Shown: positions 34,007-41,883, numbered from the stretch's first letter. The stretch is 64,000 bases of DNA from Streptomyces aureus (GCF_000725495.1 NZ_JNZD01000004.1:682001-746000); one strand, 5' to 3'. A program made the numbers and translations. Notes: generated by a model not told the origin, from the sequence alone.

Positions 34007-34087
34007 GTGTCCGACCTCCCCGCCGAACCGTCGGCGTCCGGGAACACCCCGTACGCCGTGCGGCGCGCCGCCGAGCGGAGCCTGTGA
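34007..34087 (+). CDS. 26-codon upstream ORF coupled to the TPP-enzyme gene
   Basis: GTG 34007 is preceded by GGAG six bases upstream. The frame encodes 26 residues (VSDLPAEPSASGN at the start, AVRRAAERSL at the end) and its TGA overlaps the ATG of the TPP enzyme as TGATG. The ribosome site of the next gene (CGGAG) lies inside this ORF. I recognise no family. It could be a leader whose translation drives coupling. It could also be the remnant of a longer gene. Confidence 0.45.
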   Translation: MSDLPAEPSASGNTPYAVRRAAERSL

Positions 34088-35706
34088 TGGGCGAGACGCT
34101 CACCGGCGGCGAGGCCCTGGTCCGCGCGTTGTCCGGACACGGCGTGACCCGGGCCTTCGGCATCCCCGGCACGCACAACCTGGAGATCTACCGCCACCTG
34201 TCCGCGTACGGCGTCCGGCACGTCCTGACGCGCCACGAGCAGGGCGCCGGATACGCCGCCGACGGCTACGCGCGCGTGACGGGGCGCCCCGGCGTGGTGA
34301 TCACCACGGCCGGGCCGGCCCTGCTGAACGCGGCGGCGGCCGTCGGCCAGGCCTACTCGGACAGCGTGCCGCTGCTCGTGGTCTCCCCCGGGATGCCGCT
34401 GCGCCACCCGCGCCTGTCCACCGGGGCGCTGCACGAGAGCCGCAGCCAGACGGAGGCCCTGCGGGGCGTGGCCGCGTTCAGCCACCGGGTGTCCTCGGTC
34501 GCCGAGATCGACGCGGCGGTCGCCCGCGCGTTCACCCTGTTCCGCACCGGCCGGCCGCGGCCCGCGCACCTCGAGATCCCCCTCGACCTGCTGGAGACGG
34601 CGGAGGAGACCGGGCCCGTCCGCGTCAGCCCCGACGTCGCTCCCCCCGCCCCGGCGCCCGCGGCGGTGGAGCGGGCCGCCGCGGCCCTGTGCGAGGCCCG
34701 GCGTCCGGTCCTCGTGCTCGGCGGCGGGGCGCGGGGCGCGGCCGGGCCCGCCCTGGCCCTGGCCGAGCGGCTGGGCGCCCCCGTCCTCACCACCGCCAAC
34801 GGCAAGGGGATCGTCCCGGAGACCCATCCGCTGGCCCTGGGCGTGTCCCTGCACAGCCCGGCGGTCCGGAAATGGCTCACGGAACGCGACGCCGTCCTCG
34901 CCGTGGGCACCGAACTCGCCGAGTCCGACTTCTGGTCCGCGCCGCCCGGCCTGAACGGCACGCTGATCCGCGTGGACCTGGACCCGGACCAGATGTACGC
35001 GGGCCTCGCCGCGGACGTCGCCGTCGTCGGGGACGCGGAGCAGGCCCTCACCGCCCTGCTCGCCGCCCTGGACACGGCGGGCGGGGCGCACCGCCACGCG
35101 CGCGTGCCCGAGGAGGACACGGCCCGGCGCGCCGGAGAACTGCGGGCCGAACGCAACGCCGAGACCGCGGGGCGCGACGCCCGCTGGATCCCGTACCTGC
35201 GGGCCATACGCTCCGTCCTGCCCGACGACGCGGTGATCACCTCGGACAGCGCCCAGTGCTGCTACTACGGGGCTCTCCCCCACCTCCCGCTCGGCCCCGC
35301 GGGCCGCTACCTCCACCCGACCGGATACGGAACGCTCGGCTACGCTCTGCCCGCGGCGATCGGCGCCAAGGCGGCGTGCCCCGGCCGTGAGGTGGTGGCG
35401 CTCAGCGGGGACGGCGGCCTCCAGTTCACGGTGCAGGAGCTGGCGACCGCCGCACAGCTCCGGCTCCCGCTGCCCGTCGTGGTCTTCGACAACGGCGGCT
35501 ACGGGGAGATCCGCGACGAGATGGCCGCCCGGGGCGACACGCCCACGGCCGTCGACCTCGCACCGGTCGACCTGCCCGCCCTGGCCCGCGCCTACGGAGG
35601 GCGGGGCACCCACGTACACAGCCCCGACGAGCTGGGCCCGGCACTCGCCGAGGCCCTGCGCACCCCCGGCCCCACGCTGATCGCCGTTCCCGAGGAGACC
35701 CCATGA
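34087..35706 (+). CDS. TPP-dependent 2-oxo-acid decarboxylase (AruI-like, acetolactate-synthase superfamily)
   Basis: 539 aa from ATG 34087. The Pyr domain has LTGGEALVRALSGHGVTRAF, GIPGTHNLEIYRHLSAYGVR and HVLTRHEQGAGYAADGYARV with the catalytic Glu that activates thiamine. The central domain follows (about 190-330). The PP domain contains VALSGDGGLQFTVQELATAA plus DNGGYGEI, the GDG-x(n)-N cofactor motif. The N-terminal pattern is closer to AruI (5-guanidino-2-oxopentanoate decarboxylase) than to acetolactate synthase. It is the first gene of a coupled pair with an amino-acid dehydrogenase (ATGA overlap). A joint route amino acid to 2-oxo acid to aldehyde is the simplest reading. Confidence 0.83.
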   Translation: MGETLTGGEALVRALSGHGVTRAFGIPGTHNLEIYRHLSAYGVRHVLTRHEQGAGYAADGYARVTGRPGVVITTAGPALLNAAAAVGQAYSDSVPLLVVSPGMPLRHPRLSTGALHESRSQTEALRGVAAFSHRVSSVAEIDAAVARAFTLFRTGRPRPAHLEIPLDLLETAEETGPVRVSPDVAPPAPAPAAVERAAAALCEARRPVLVLGGGARGAAGPALALAERLGAPVLTTANGKGIVPETHPLALGVSLHSPAVRKWLTERDAVLAVGTELAESDFWSAPPGLNGTLIRVDLDPDQMYAGLAADVAVVGDAEQALTALLAALDTAGGAHRHARVPEEDTARRAGELRAERNAETAGRDARWIPYLRAIRSVLPDDAVITSDSAQCCYYGALPHLPLGPAGRYLHPTGYGTLGYALPAAIGAKAACPGREVVALSGDGGLQFTVQELATAAQLRLPLPVVVFDNGGYGEIRDEMAARGDTPTAVDLAPVDLPALARAYGGRGTHVHSPDELGPALAEALRTPGPTLIAVPEETP

Positions 35707-36884
35707 CCGCCGCCCCGCTGATGACGCTCACCTGGACGGACCACGTCACCGGCCGTCCGGGGTTCCTCGTCGTCGACCGGCTCGTGCGGGGCGTCTCCAG
35801 CGGCGGACTGCGGATGCGGCCCGGCTGCACGCTGGAGGAGGTCGCCGGGCTCGCCCGTGGCATGACCATGAAGGAAGCCCTGCACTACAACCCCGAGGGC
35901 CGCTACGTCCCGCTGGGCGGGGCCAAGGGCGGGATCGACTGCGATCCCCAGGACCCGGACGCGTACGGCCTGCTCGTGCGCTATCTGCGCGCCATGCGCC
36001 CCTACATCGAGTCCTTCTGGACCACTGGTGAGGACCTCGGGCTCAGCCAGGACCTGGTGGACCGGGCCGCCGCCGAGGCCGGCCTCGTCTCCTCCATCCA
36101 GGCCGTGTACCCGCTGCTCGACGACGAGGCGGCGGCCCGCGAGCGGCTCGCGGACGCCTTCGCGGTCGAGGTGGACGGCATCGGCCTCGACGAACTGGCC
36201 GGCGGCTGCGGCGTCGCCGAGTCGGTGCTCGCCGCCCTGGACCGGGCCGGGACACCGCACGAGGGAACCCGGGTCGCCGTCCAGGGACTCGGCACCATGG
36301 GCGGGGCCACCGCACGCTTCCTCGCCCGCGCCGGTCTGCGGATCGTGGCCGTCGCCGACGTCAAGGGAACCGTCGCGAACCCCGACGGTCTCGACGTCGA
36401 GGCGCTGCTCGCGGCCCGCGACGCGTACGGCACGGTCGACCGCGCGGTACTGCGCCCGGAGGACCGTGAACTCCCCGGTGACGCCTGGCTGTCCGCGGAG
36501 GCCGAGGTGCTGGTGCCCGCCGCGGTCTCGTACGCGATCGACACCGCCAACCAGCAGGGGATCAAGGCCCGTTGGATCGTCGAGGCGGCCAACATGCCCG
36601 TCCGCGCGGAGGCGGAGGAGCTGCTCGCCGCGCGCGGGGTCACCGTCCTGCCGGACGTCGTGGTCAACTCCGGTACGAACGCCTGGTGGTGGTGGACCCT
36701 GTTCGGCGACATCGGCGCCGACGCGGACGAGGCGTTCGCCCACATCCGGCGCTCCATGCGGGCCCTGATCGACACCACGCTCGCACGGGCGGAGGCCGAC
36801 GGCACGACCCCGCGGGCCGCCGCCCACGCCATCGTCACCGACCGGCTGCCGGTCATCGCGGAGCGGTTCGGCTGGTATCGCTGA
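35703..36884 (+). CDS. Glu/Leu/Phe/Val-type amino acid dehydrogenase
   Basis: 393 aa, overlapping the TPP-enzyme stop by four bases. The N-terminal domain contains GGLRMRPGCTLEEVAGLARG, MTMKEALHYNPEGRYVPLGG and AKGGIDCDP, with the catalytic Lys in the LGGAKGGI motif. The Rossmann domain contains RVAVQGLGTMGGATARFLAR. VVVNSGTNAWWWWTLFGDIG is a substrate-pocket loop rich in Trp, unlike glutamate dehydrogenases, which suggests a bulky or aliphatic side chain. The enzyme reversibly deaminates an L-amino acid to its 2-oxo acid with NAD(P)+. The partner decarboxylase would use that product. A hairpin terminator follows. Confidence 0.88.
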   Translation: MTAAPLMTLTWTDHVTGRPGFLVVDRLVRGVSSGGLRMRPGCTLEEVAGLARGMTMKEALHYNPEGRYVPLGGAKGGIDCDPQDPDAYGLLVRYLRAMRPYIESFWTTGEDLGLSQDLVDRAAAEAGLVSSIQAVYPLLDDEAAARERLADAFAVEVDGIGLDELAGGCGVAESVLAALDRAGTPHEGTRVAVQGLGTMGGATARFLARAGLRIVAVADVKGTVANPDGLDVEALLAARDAYGTVDRAVLRPEDRELPGDAWLSAEAEVLVPAAVSYAIDTANQQGIKARWIVEAANMPVRAEAEELLAARGVTVLPDVVVNSGTNAWWWWTLFGDIGADADEAFAHIRRSMRALIDTTLARAEADGTTPRAAAHAIVTDRLPVIAERFGWYR

Positions 36885-36914
36885 GGGCGGGCGCTCCGCG
36901 GGAGCGCGCGGGAC

Positions 36915-36933
36915 GGGCGCCGGGCCGGCGCCC
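36915..36933 (+). terminator. Terminator of the decarboxylase-dehydrogenase operon
   Basis: 8-bp stem GGGCGCCG/CGGCGCCC with a GGC loop, 30 bp after the dehydrogenase stop. Confidence 0.65.
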
Positions 36934-36991
36934 TGCGGGGCGGTGCGCGGGACGAGCGATCCGTGTCCTGGACGCGACGGCCGGGACCGTC

Positions 36992-37007
36992 ATTCCCTGG
37001 CGGGAAT
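36992..37007. promoter_or_regulatory. Inverted repeat upstream of the SnoaL-like gene
   Basis: ATTCCC-TGGC-GGGAAT, 82 bp before the ATG of the SnoaL-like gene. A regulator site is possible; the TetR gene lies 0.6 kb downstream. Confidence 0.4.
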
Positions 37008-37089
37008 TGAGGCGGGAGCCGGTCCGCAGCAGAGTCGGCGGGGTCACGGAACCGCGCGCGAACGCGCACCGACCCGCAGGAGGAGCACC

Positions 37090-37509
37090 ATGTCCGCCAC
37101 CGACGCGCAGGACCTGATCGAGCGCTACATCGGCGTCTGGAACGAACCCGACCCCGGCATCCGGCTGAAGACCGTGCGCGACCTGTGGACCGAGGACGGC
37201 GTGCATCTGCTGCGCCCCCCGCAGGAGATGCACGACCGGGCCGTGTCCCTCGGCTTCGGCACGGCCGTGCTGGCGGCCCGGGGCCATGACGAGCTGTACG
37301 CGCGCGTGACGCGTGCCTACGAGGAGTTCGTGGCTCCGGGGACGTACGTCTTCCGGATCCAGGAGGCCGCCCGCCGGCTGGACCGGGTGGTCACGTTCCG
37401 CTGGGAGTCCTTCCACACCGGGGAGGAACGGGTCACGGGCGGCGGGCTGGAGTTCCTCGTCCTCGACGGGGAGGGCCGCATCGAGGCCGACCACCAGTTC
37501 GTCGACTGA
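37090..37509 (+). CDS. SnoaL-like / NTF2-fold small protein
   Basis: 139 aa from ATG 37090 behind AGGAGGAG. The polypeptide follows the SnoaL-like pattern: DLIERYIGVWNEPDPGIRLK, TVRDLWTEDGVHLLRPPQEM, then beta strands VFRIQEAARRLDRVVTFRWE and GGLEFLVLDGEGRIEADHQF. The cone-shaped fold holds a hydrophobic pocket used by isomerases, hydrolases and inert ligand carriers; no catalytic dyad can be assigned. The TetR gene 117 bp downstream on the same strand is separated by a hairpin terminator and is likely a separate unit. Confidence 0.82.
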   Translation: MSATDAQDLIERYIGVWNEPDPGIRLKTVRDLWTEDGVHLLRPPQEMHDRAVSLGFGTAVLAARGHDELYARVTRAYEEFVAPGTYVFRIQEAARRLDRVVTFRWESFHTGEERVTGGGLEFLVLDGEGRIEADHQFVD

Positions 37510-37536
37510 CGGGGCGCCCCGCGCCGGGCTCGGTCC

Positions 37537-37572
37537 GGGGTGCCGCCCGCACCGAGGGCCGGGCGGCACCCC
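37537..37572 (+). terminator. Terminator of the SnoaL-like gene
   Basis: A perfect 13-bp stem (GGGGTGCCGCCCG with CGGGCGGCACCCC) with a 10-nt loop, 28 bp after the stop. Confidence 0.8.
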
Positions 37573-37614
37573 AAGGTCTCGGCTCCTGTCGGACCCCTTC
37601 CCCCAAGGGCTGTG

Positions 37615-37620
37615 TAGGGT
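37615..37620 (+). promoter_or_regulatory. -10 box TAGGGT of a probable leaderless TetR mRNA
   Basis: TAGGGT ends six bases before the GTG at 37627, and there is no ribosome site. The same hexamer stands eight bases before galE. Confidence 0.5.
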
Positions 37621-37626
37621 TGCCGC

Positions 37627-38244
37627 GTGGCGAGAGTCCGGTTGAGCGTGGCGCAGCGGCGCGAGGAGTTGCTGCGGGCCGCCGTCGAGCAGATCGAGGC
37701 ACGGGGCGTGGCGGCGGTACGGATCGCCGACGTGGCCTCGGCCCTCGGCGTGAGCAACGCGCTGGTGCTGTACCACTTCTCGACGAAGGAGAAGCTGGTC
37801 GCCGCCGCCTTCACCTACGCGGCCGAGGACGACCTCGCCCATCTGCGCAAACTGCTCGGCCGCCGGACGACGGCACTGCGCCGTCTGCGGGCCGCCGTGC
37901 GGTGGTACGCCCCGACGGGGCAGGCGAAGGGCTGGCGCCTGTGGATCGAGGGCTGGGCGGCCGCCCTGCGCGAGCCCGCGCTGCGCGAGGTCACCCGGGA
38001 TCTCGACCGGCAGTGGAAGGCCGCGATGACCGAGGTGATCGCCGAGGGCGTGGCCGCCGGCGAGTTCCGCTGCCCGGACCCGGCGGGCGCGGTCCTCAGG
38101 CTGACGGCGCTGCTGGACGGTCTCGCGGTCCAGATGACGGCGTACTCCGGTGCGTCACGGGCCCGGACCCAGGAGTGGGTGGACGAGGCCCTCGCTCGCG
38201 AACTGGGCCTGGAGCGCGAGGCGTTGATCGCGGCGGTGCGCTAG
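37627..38244 (+). CDS. TetR-family regulator (BetI-like C-terminal domain)
   Basis: 205 aa from GTG 37627. The N-terminal helix-turn-helix reads RREELLRAAVEQIEARGVAA, VRIADVASALGVSNALVLYH and FSTKEKLVAAAFTYAAEDDL. The C-terminal domain has GWRLWIEGWAAALREPALRE and TALLDGLAVQMTAYSGASRA, resembling the BetI-type TetR_C group. The ligand is unknown. It is monocistronic, flanked by the SnoaL-like gene and convergent with the SGNH hydrolase. A palindrome near the SnoaL gene might be its target. Confidence 0.9.
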   Translation: MARVRLSVAQRREELLRAAVEQIEARGVAAVRIADVASALGVSNALVLYHFSTKEKLVAAAFTYAAEDDLAHLRKLLGRRTTALRRLRAAVRWYAPTGQAKGWRLWIEGWAAALREPALREVTRDLDRQWKAAMTEVIAEGVAAGEFRCPDPAGAVLRLTALLDGLAVQMTAYSGASRARTQEWVDEALARELGLEREALIAAVR

Positions 38245-38251
38245 GACGTGC

Positions 38252-38316
38252 CGGAACGGCGGAATCGGAACGCGGGACCCGGTGACCGGGTCCCGCGTTC
38301 CGATTCCGCCGTTCCG
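38252..38316. terminator. Exceptionally long perfect hairpin terminator
   Basis: A 31-bp perfectly paired stem (38252-38282 with 38286-38316) and a 3-nt TGA loop lie between the convergent TetR and SGNH genes. It starts 8 bp after one stop and ends 19 bp before the other, so it serves both strands. Confidence 0.88.
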
Positions 38317-38334
38317 TTTCCGCCGCCCGTGTCC

Positions 38335-39162
38335 TCAGGCCACCGACTCGATGCGCAGCTTGATGTCGTCCGGGGAGAGGGCGCCCTTGGCCGAGACGTG
38401 GTCGCCCGAGGACTCCCCGCGCAGCCGGCGTCCGATCCAGGGGACCAGGTACTCGCGTGCCCACTGGATGTTGTCCCGGCGCACCTCGAGCGTGCCGCGC
38501 GGCGGCAGCGGCGGCCAGGGCTGGTCCGGGTCGGCCGGCACGTCGATGCCGAGCACCTGGCCGGCACGGAGCGCCACCCGGGTGTGCCCCTCGGGCGAGA
38601 GGTGCAGCCGGTCTCCGTCCCAGGCCCGGCGGTCCTGGACCGTCTTCAGGGACCAGAGGTCGAGGACGGGACAGCCGTAGCGGTCCGCGATGGCCCGCAC
38701 ATGGCCGTTGTAGGTGGCGATCTTGCCGCGCAGGTGCTTGAGCACGGGGACGCCACGGGTGTCGAAGCCGGTGGTCACCATGACGGTGCCGATGTGCTGG
38801 GTGAGGTCGGCGACCGCCCGCTCGAAGCGCTCGGCGACCTCGTCGGGGTCGGTGCCGGGGCGGATGATGTCGTTGCCGCCGGCGCAGAACGAGATCAGGT
38901 CCGGGGCGAGTTCCTTGGCCCGCTGGAGCTGGGTCTCGACGATCTGGTCGAGCAGTTTCCCGCGCACGGCGAGATTGGTGTAGTCGAAGTCGCCCTCGGG
39001 CCTGCGGTCCGCGAGAAGTACCGCGAACCGGTCGGCCCAGCCGACGAACGCCCCGTCGGGGCCAGGATCGCCGACGCCCTCGGTGAAGCTGTCCCCCACC
39101 GCCACGTACGACCCGATCACTGATCTGTTGTCACTCTTCGAATCGTCTGCCACATCGAACAT
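38335..39162 (-). CDS. SGNH/GDSL-family hydrolase
   Basis: 275 aa. The four SGNH blocks are present: Ser in YVAVGDSFTEGVGDPGPDGA, Gly in YTNLAVRGKLLDQIVETQLQ, Asn in SFCAGGNDIIRPGTDPDE, and the Asp/His pair in DRLHLSPEGHTRVALRAG. No signal peptide or membrane segment precedes the domain, so it is a cytoplasmic esterase/lipase-like enzyme. The last 60 residues (PDQPWPPLPPRGTLEVRRDN, then WAREYLVPWIGRRLRGES) occur in actinobacterial homologues. Substrate unknown. Confidence 0.9.
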   Translation of the reverse strand: MFDVADDSKSDNRSVIGSYVAVGDSFTEGVGDPGPDGAFVGWADRFAVLLADRRPEGDFDYTNLAVRGKLLDQIVETQLQRAKELAPDLISFCAGGNDIIRPGTDPDEVAERFERAVADLTQHIGTVMVTTGFDTRGVPVLKHLRGKIATYNGHVRAIADRYGCPVLDLWSLKTVQDRRAWDGDRLHLSPEGHTRVALRAGQVLGIDVPADPDQPWPPLPPRGTLEVRRDNIQWAREYLVPWIGRRLRGESSGDHVSAKGALSPDDIKLRIESVA

Positions 39163-39290
39163 GATTCACCTTTCGATGTGAGCTACGCGACCGTAGGGAA
39201 GGGTTGACGGACGGTGAGATAAGCCACTCGCCAATCATTGGTCAACTCTGGAATAAGGCTCGCATCAAGGATGTTGAGGCAGCGATCGCC

Positions 39291-39329
39291 CGAAGGCCGG
39301 ACCCAGGGGATCATGGGGTCCGGCCTTCG
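39291..39329 (-). terminator. Terminator of the M23 peptidase gene
   Basis: 14-bp arms CGAAGGCCGGACCC (39291-39304) and GGGTCCGGCCTTCG (39316-39329), 38 bp after the peptidase stop on the minus strand. Confidence 0.8.
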
Positions 39330-39366
39330 GAGAGGATCCTGCCGTCAGGAGCAGGAGTCTGGGGGG

Positions 39367-40257
39367 TCAGCCCACGGCGACGCCGTGCGAGCGCAGGTAC
39401 GCCACCGGGTCGACGTCGGAGCCGTAGTCCGGGGTGGTGCGGATCTCGAAGTGCAGGTGCGGTCCGGTCACGTTGCCGGTCGCGCCGGAGAGACCGATCT
39501 GCTGGCCCTCGGTCACGGTCTGGCCGGCCGAGACGGACAGCGACGACATGTGGGCGTACTGGGAGTACTTGCCGTCGGCGTGCTGGATGACGACCTGGTT
39601 GCCGTAGGCGCCGCCCCAGCCCGCGGAGACGACGGTGCCCGCGGCGATGGACTTGATGGTGGTGCCGGTCGGGACCACGAAGTCGACGCCCGTGTGGTAG
39701 CCGCTGGACCACATGCTGCCCGCCACCTTGTAGCCGGTGCCGACGGCGCTGCCGGCGACCGGCAGGGTGTAGCCGGAGGAGGAGGCGGTGGAGGCGGCGC
39801 CGGAGCCGGCCGTCTCGGTGGCCGGGGCCGCCTGGGCGGAGCCCGCCGAGGTGGACGTCCGGGTGGCGGCGTGGGCGGCGGAGGCGGCCTTCTTGCCGAG
39901 CGAGAGCTTCAGGCCGGGGTGGATCAGCGACGGGTCGCTGCCGATGGCGGAGCGGTTGTCGGAGTAGATCTTCTTCCAGCCGCCGCTGACGTTCTGCTCG
40001 TCGGCGATCTTCGAGAGGTAGTCGCCGGACCTCACCGCGTACGTCTTCGTCGTGGTGGCCGGGGCCGCCTTCTTGGCGGGGGCGGCGGTCGGGGCCTTCT
40101 CGACGTGGTGCGCCACGGCGGTGGTCTGGGTCGCGGCGTGCGCGCCCGTGGCCCCCATCAGGGGCAGCGCGAGTGCGGCGCCACCGGTTCCGGCCACGGC
40201 GATCGAGCGGCTGAAACGCGGGGACTTGGGACGGCGGTGCTTACCCTTCGCGGGCAT
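39367..40257 (-). CDS. Secreted M23 endopeptidase with LysM domain
   Basis: 296 aa from ATG 40257 behind GAGAGGA. Residues 1-41 are a long Streptomyces signal peptide (KGKHRRPKSPRF, hydrophobic core, cleavage after AHA). A LysM domain lies at about 72-122 (KTYAVRSGDYLSKIADEQNV and IHPGLKLSL), with a Thr/Ser/Ala-rich linker to about 165. The M23 domain has the zinc ligands H and D in SGYHTGVDFVVPTG, and HxH in GPHLHFEIR. It cuts peptide cross-links of peptidoglycan. The 5' leader matches the c-di-AMP riboswitch, placing wall cleavage under second-messenger control, as known for Rpf and other wall hydrolases of Streptomyces. Confidence 0.93.
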   Translation of the reverse strand: MPAKGKHRRPKSPRFSRSIAVAGTGGAALALPLMGATGAHAATQTTAVAHHVEKAPTAAPAKKAAPATTTKTYAVRSGDYLSKIADEQNVSGGWKKIYSDNRSAIGSDPSLIHPGLKLSLGKKAASAAHAATRTSTSAGSAQAAPATETAGSGAASTASSSGYTLPVAGSAVGTGYKVAGSMWSSGYHTGVDFVVPTGTTIKSIAAGTVVSAGWGGAYGNQVVIQHADGKYSQYAHMSSLSVSAGQTVTEGQQIGLSGATGNVTGPHLHFEIRTTPDYGSDVDPVAYLRSHGVAVG

Positions 40258-40269
40258 GGCGAATTCCTC

Positions 40270-40441
40270 TCCGGCGCCTGCGGGGTGAGCTGTCGGGTGC
40301 GGGCTGGAGATGCCCGGCCGCGCTGCTGCGCGGCTGTACCCCAAGCCTGTTCCGGGAACCGGACCAGGCACGGAACCTGTGGGTCCCCCGCTCCTGCCGT
40401 GAACGGGTGAGTGTGCGGATTCCGGGCGGCGGCAGGATTGG
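40270..40441 (-). promoter_or_regulatory. ydaO/yuaA-type c-di-AMP riboswitch in the M23 peptidase leader
   Basis: Read on the minus strand, the leader carries the diagnostic blocks of this class in order: GCCCGGAATCC, GAGCGGGGGACCCA (complement of 40381-40389 and flank), CTTGGGGTACAGCC, GGGCATCTCCAGCCC, and the 3' block CACCCGACAGCTCACCCCGC followed by AGG (40277-40299). The element ends only about 15 bases before the start codon, beside the GAGAGGA ribosome site, so control is probably by occluding translation or by an overlapping terminator fold. Binding of c-di-AMP lowers expression in known cases. Confidence 0.85.
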
Positions 40442-40968
40442 GCGTCCGTCCGGATTGAGGCAGAACGTAAGCGACATGAGAGCCCATCGACAACCAAGTC
40501 CGTTTTCTGTGCGCTCGCCTTTCTTGATCCATGCGGAATCCGCCGTCACCCTCCGTGGAGCGACGATCTTCCGGCACTCTCAACACACCTGTAAAAGCGG
40601 GCCGGTCGGGAAACGGGGACGGCAACGCATCGTCACGGATATGACGCTCCTCACGCGATGCATCCCAGGACGCCCTATTCCAGGGCCAGTTGTAATGAAG
40701 GTGCCTATTCGGACAGAACAGGCAGATGCGACACCAATGGATATCCGGCCCATCGGGATCTCCATCGGGAACGAAGCGTGAAAACGGCGCGCACCAATGT
40801 CGCATTTCGCATCAATTCATCCGCGTGATCGCTGCGGCCCGGAGGCAGGTCGGCCCCCACCCCTCGGAGGCACCTGCGTTCCGTGACCTGGGGCTCCGGG
40901 AGCGGCCGCGCCCAGGGCGTCCCGCCGGGAAGCCTCCCCCTGTGGACAACTCATTGCCTGAGGAACCC
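40442..40968. other. Intergenic region upstream of the riboswitch
   Basis: 527 bases with GC content visibly below the surroundings and no supportable gene. It should contain the promoter of the M23 transcript. Two CACCAATG octamers (40732-40739 and 40792-40799) lie beside inverted TGCGACA (40727-40733) and TGTCGCA (40798-40804), a possible binding-site arrangement. The right end holds the leader of the 32-codon ORF. Confidence 0.5.
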
Positions 40969-41067
40969 ATGTCGTATCGTCGAGAGCGCGAGCCGGTACA
41001 ACTGCCGACGAGCGGCGCCGCGGCCGGCCCGGCGACGCCGGCGGCCGAATGGGAGGAGCCCCCGTGA
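40969..41067 (+). CDS. 32-aa ORF coupled to the tyrosine phosphatase gene
   Basis: ATG 40969 has a good ribosome site (GAGGAA, 3 bases spacing). It encodes 32 residues beginning MSYRREREPVQLPTSG and ending PAAEWEEPP. Its stop overlaps the GTG of the phosphatase gene (GTGA, 41064-41067), and the phosphatase ribosome site GGGAGGAG lies inside it. I know no family for it. It is charged at both ends and Ala/Pro/Gly-rich between. It may be a small protein or a leader peptide for coupling. Confidence 0.5.
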   Translation: MSYRREREPVQLPTSGAAAGPATPAAEWEEPP

Positions 41068-41861
41068 CGCAGCAGGTCCCGTCGACCGAGCCCGAGCTCG
41101 GCGGAGTGCGCAACTTCCGCGACGTGGGCGGACTGCCCACCGCGGACGGCCGCCGAGTGCGCTACGGGCATCTGTTCCGCAGCGGGCACCTGGCGCACGC
41201 CACGGAGGAGGACGCCGCGTTCCTCTCGTCCCTGGGACTCCACACGATCTTCGACTTCCGCAACGCAGCGGACCAGAAGCTGGAGGGCCCGGACGTCGAG
41301 CTGCCCGGCGTACGGAACGTGAACCTCCCGCTGAGCGACCCGGCGGACGGCAGCGAGTTCTGGAAGATGGTGCGCAACGGCGATCTCGACCAGCTGCGCG
41401 CGCTGCTCGGCGACGGCAAGGCCGCCAACCGGATGATCGGCTCGTACCGCACGATCATCAAGGAGCGCACGGCCGAGCACTCCCAGGTGCTGCACTCCCT
41501 GGCCGAGGACAGCGTGCCCGCGCTGATGCACTGCGCGGCGGGCAAGGACCGCGCCGGGCTGTCCATCGCCGTCACCCTGCTCGCCCTCGGGGTCGAGCGC
41601 GAGGCGATCGTGGCCGACTACCTGGAGTCGAACGCCACGCACCGCCGCTACAAGGTGCACCGCAACGGCTCCTCGGCCGCCGCCTACTCCCCCGAGGTGA
41701 TGGAGCTGCTCAGCCCGCTCTTCGACGCCCGCGCCGAGTATCTGACCGCCGCGTTCGAGGCGATCGAGGAGAAGTGGGGCGGCGTCGAGGTCTATCTGGA
41801 GCAGGGACTGGGGCTGACGCCGGAACTGCGCGAACGTCTGCGCGCACGGCTCCTGGACTGA
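41064..41861 (+). CDS. Tyrosine-protein phosphatase, DSP/PTP-like (PF13350 type)
   Basis: 265 aa from GTG 41064. The N-terminal signature GGVRNFRDVGGLPTADGRRV is typical of the bacterial lipid/tyrosine phosphatases related to MptpB. LFRSGHLAHATEEDAAFLSS follows. The P-loop is ALMHCAAGKDRAGLSIAVTL (HCxxGKDR), with the nucleophile Cys and phosphate-binding Arg; the Lys-Asp pair is found in dual protein/phosphoinositide phosphatases. No signal peptide. It lies beside the c-di-AMP-controlled wall hydrolase but is divergent from it; its role is not known. Confidence 0.9.
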   Translation: MTQQVPSTEPELGGVRNFRDVGGLPTADGRRVRYGHLFRSGHLAHATEEDAAFLSSLGLHTIFDFRNAADQKLEGPDVELPGVRNVNLPLSDPADGSEFWKMVRNGDLDQLRALLGDGKAANRMIGSYRTIIKERTAEHSQVLHSLAEDSVPALMHCAAGKDRAGLSIAVTLLALGVEREAIVADYLESNATHRRYKVHRNGSSAAAYSPEVMELLSPLFDARAEYLTAAFEAIEEKWGGVEVYLEQGLGLTPELRERLRARLLD

Positions 41862-41883
41862 GCCGCGTACGGGGAGCCGCCGG

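Noticed and set aside
40580..40765. 61-codon minus-strand ORF upstream of the riboswitch
   Set aside because: No ribosome site and no recognisable fold; it lies in the likely promoter region of the M23 gene.
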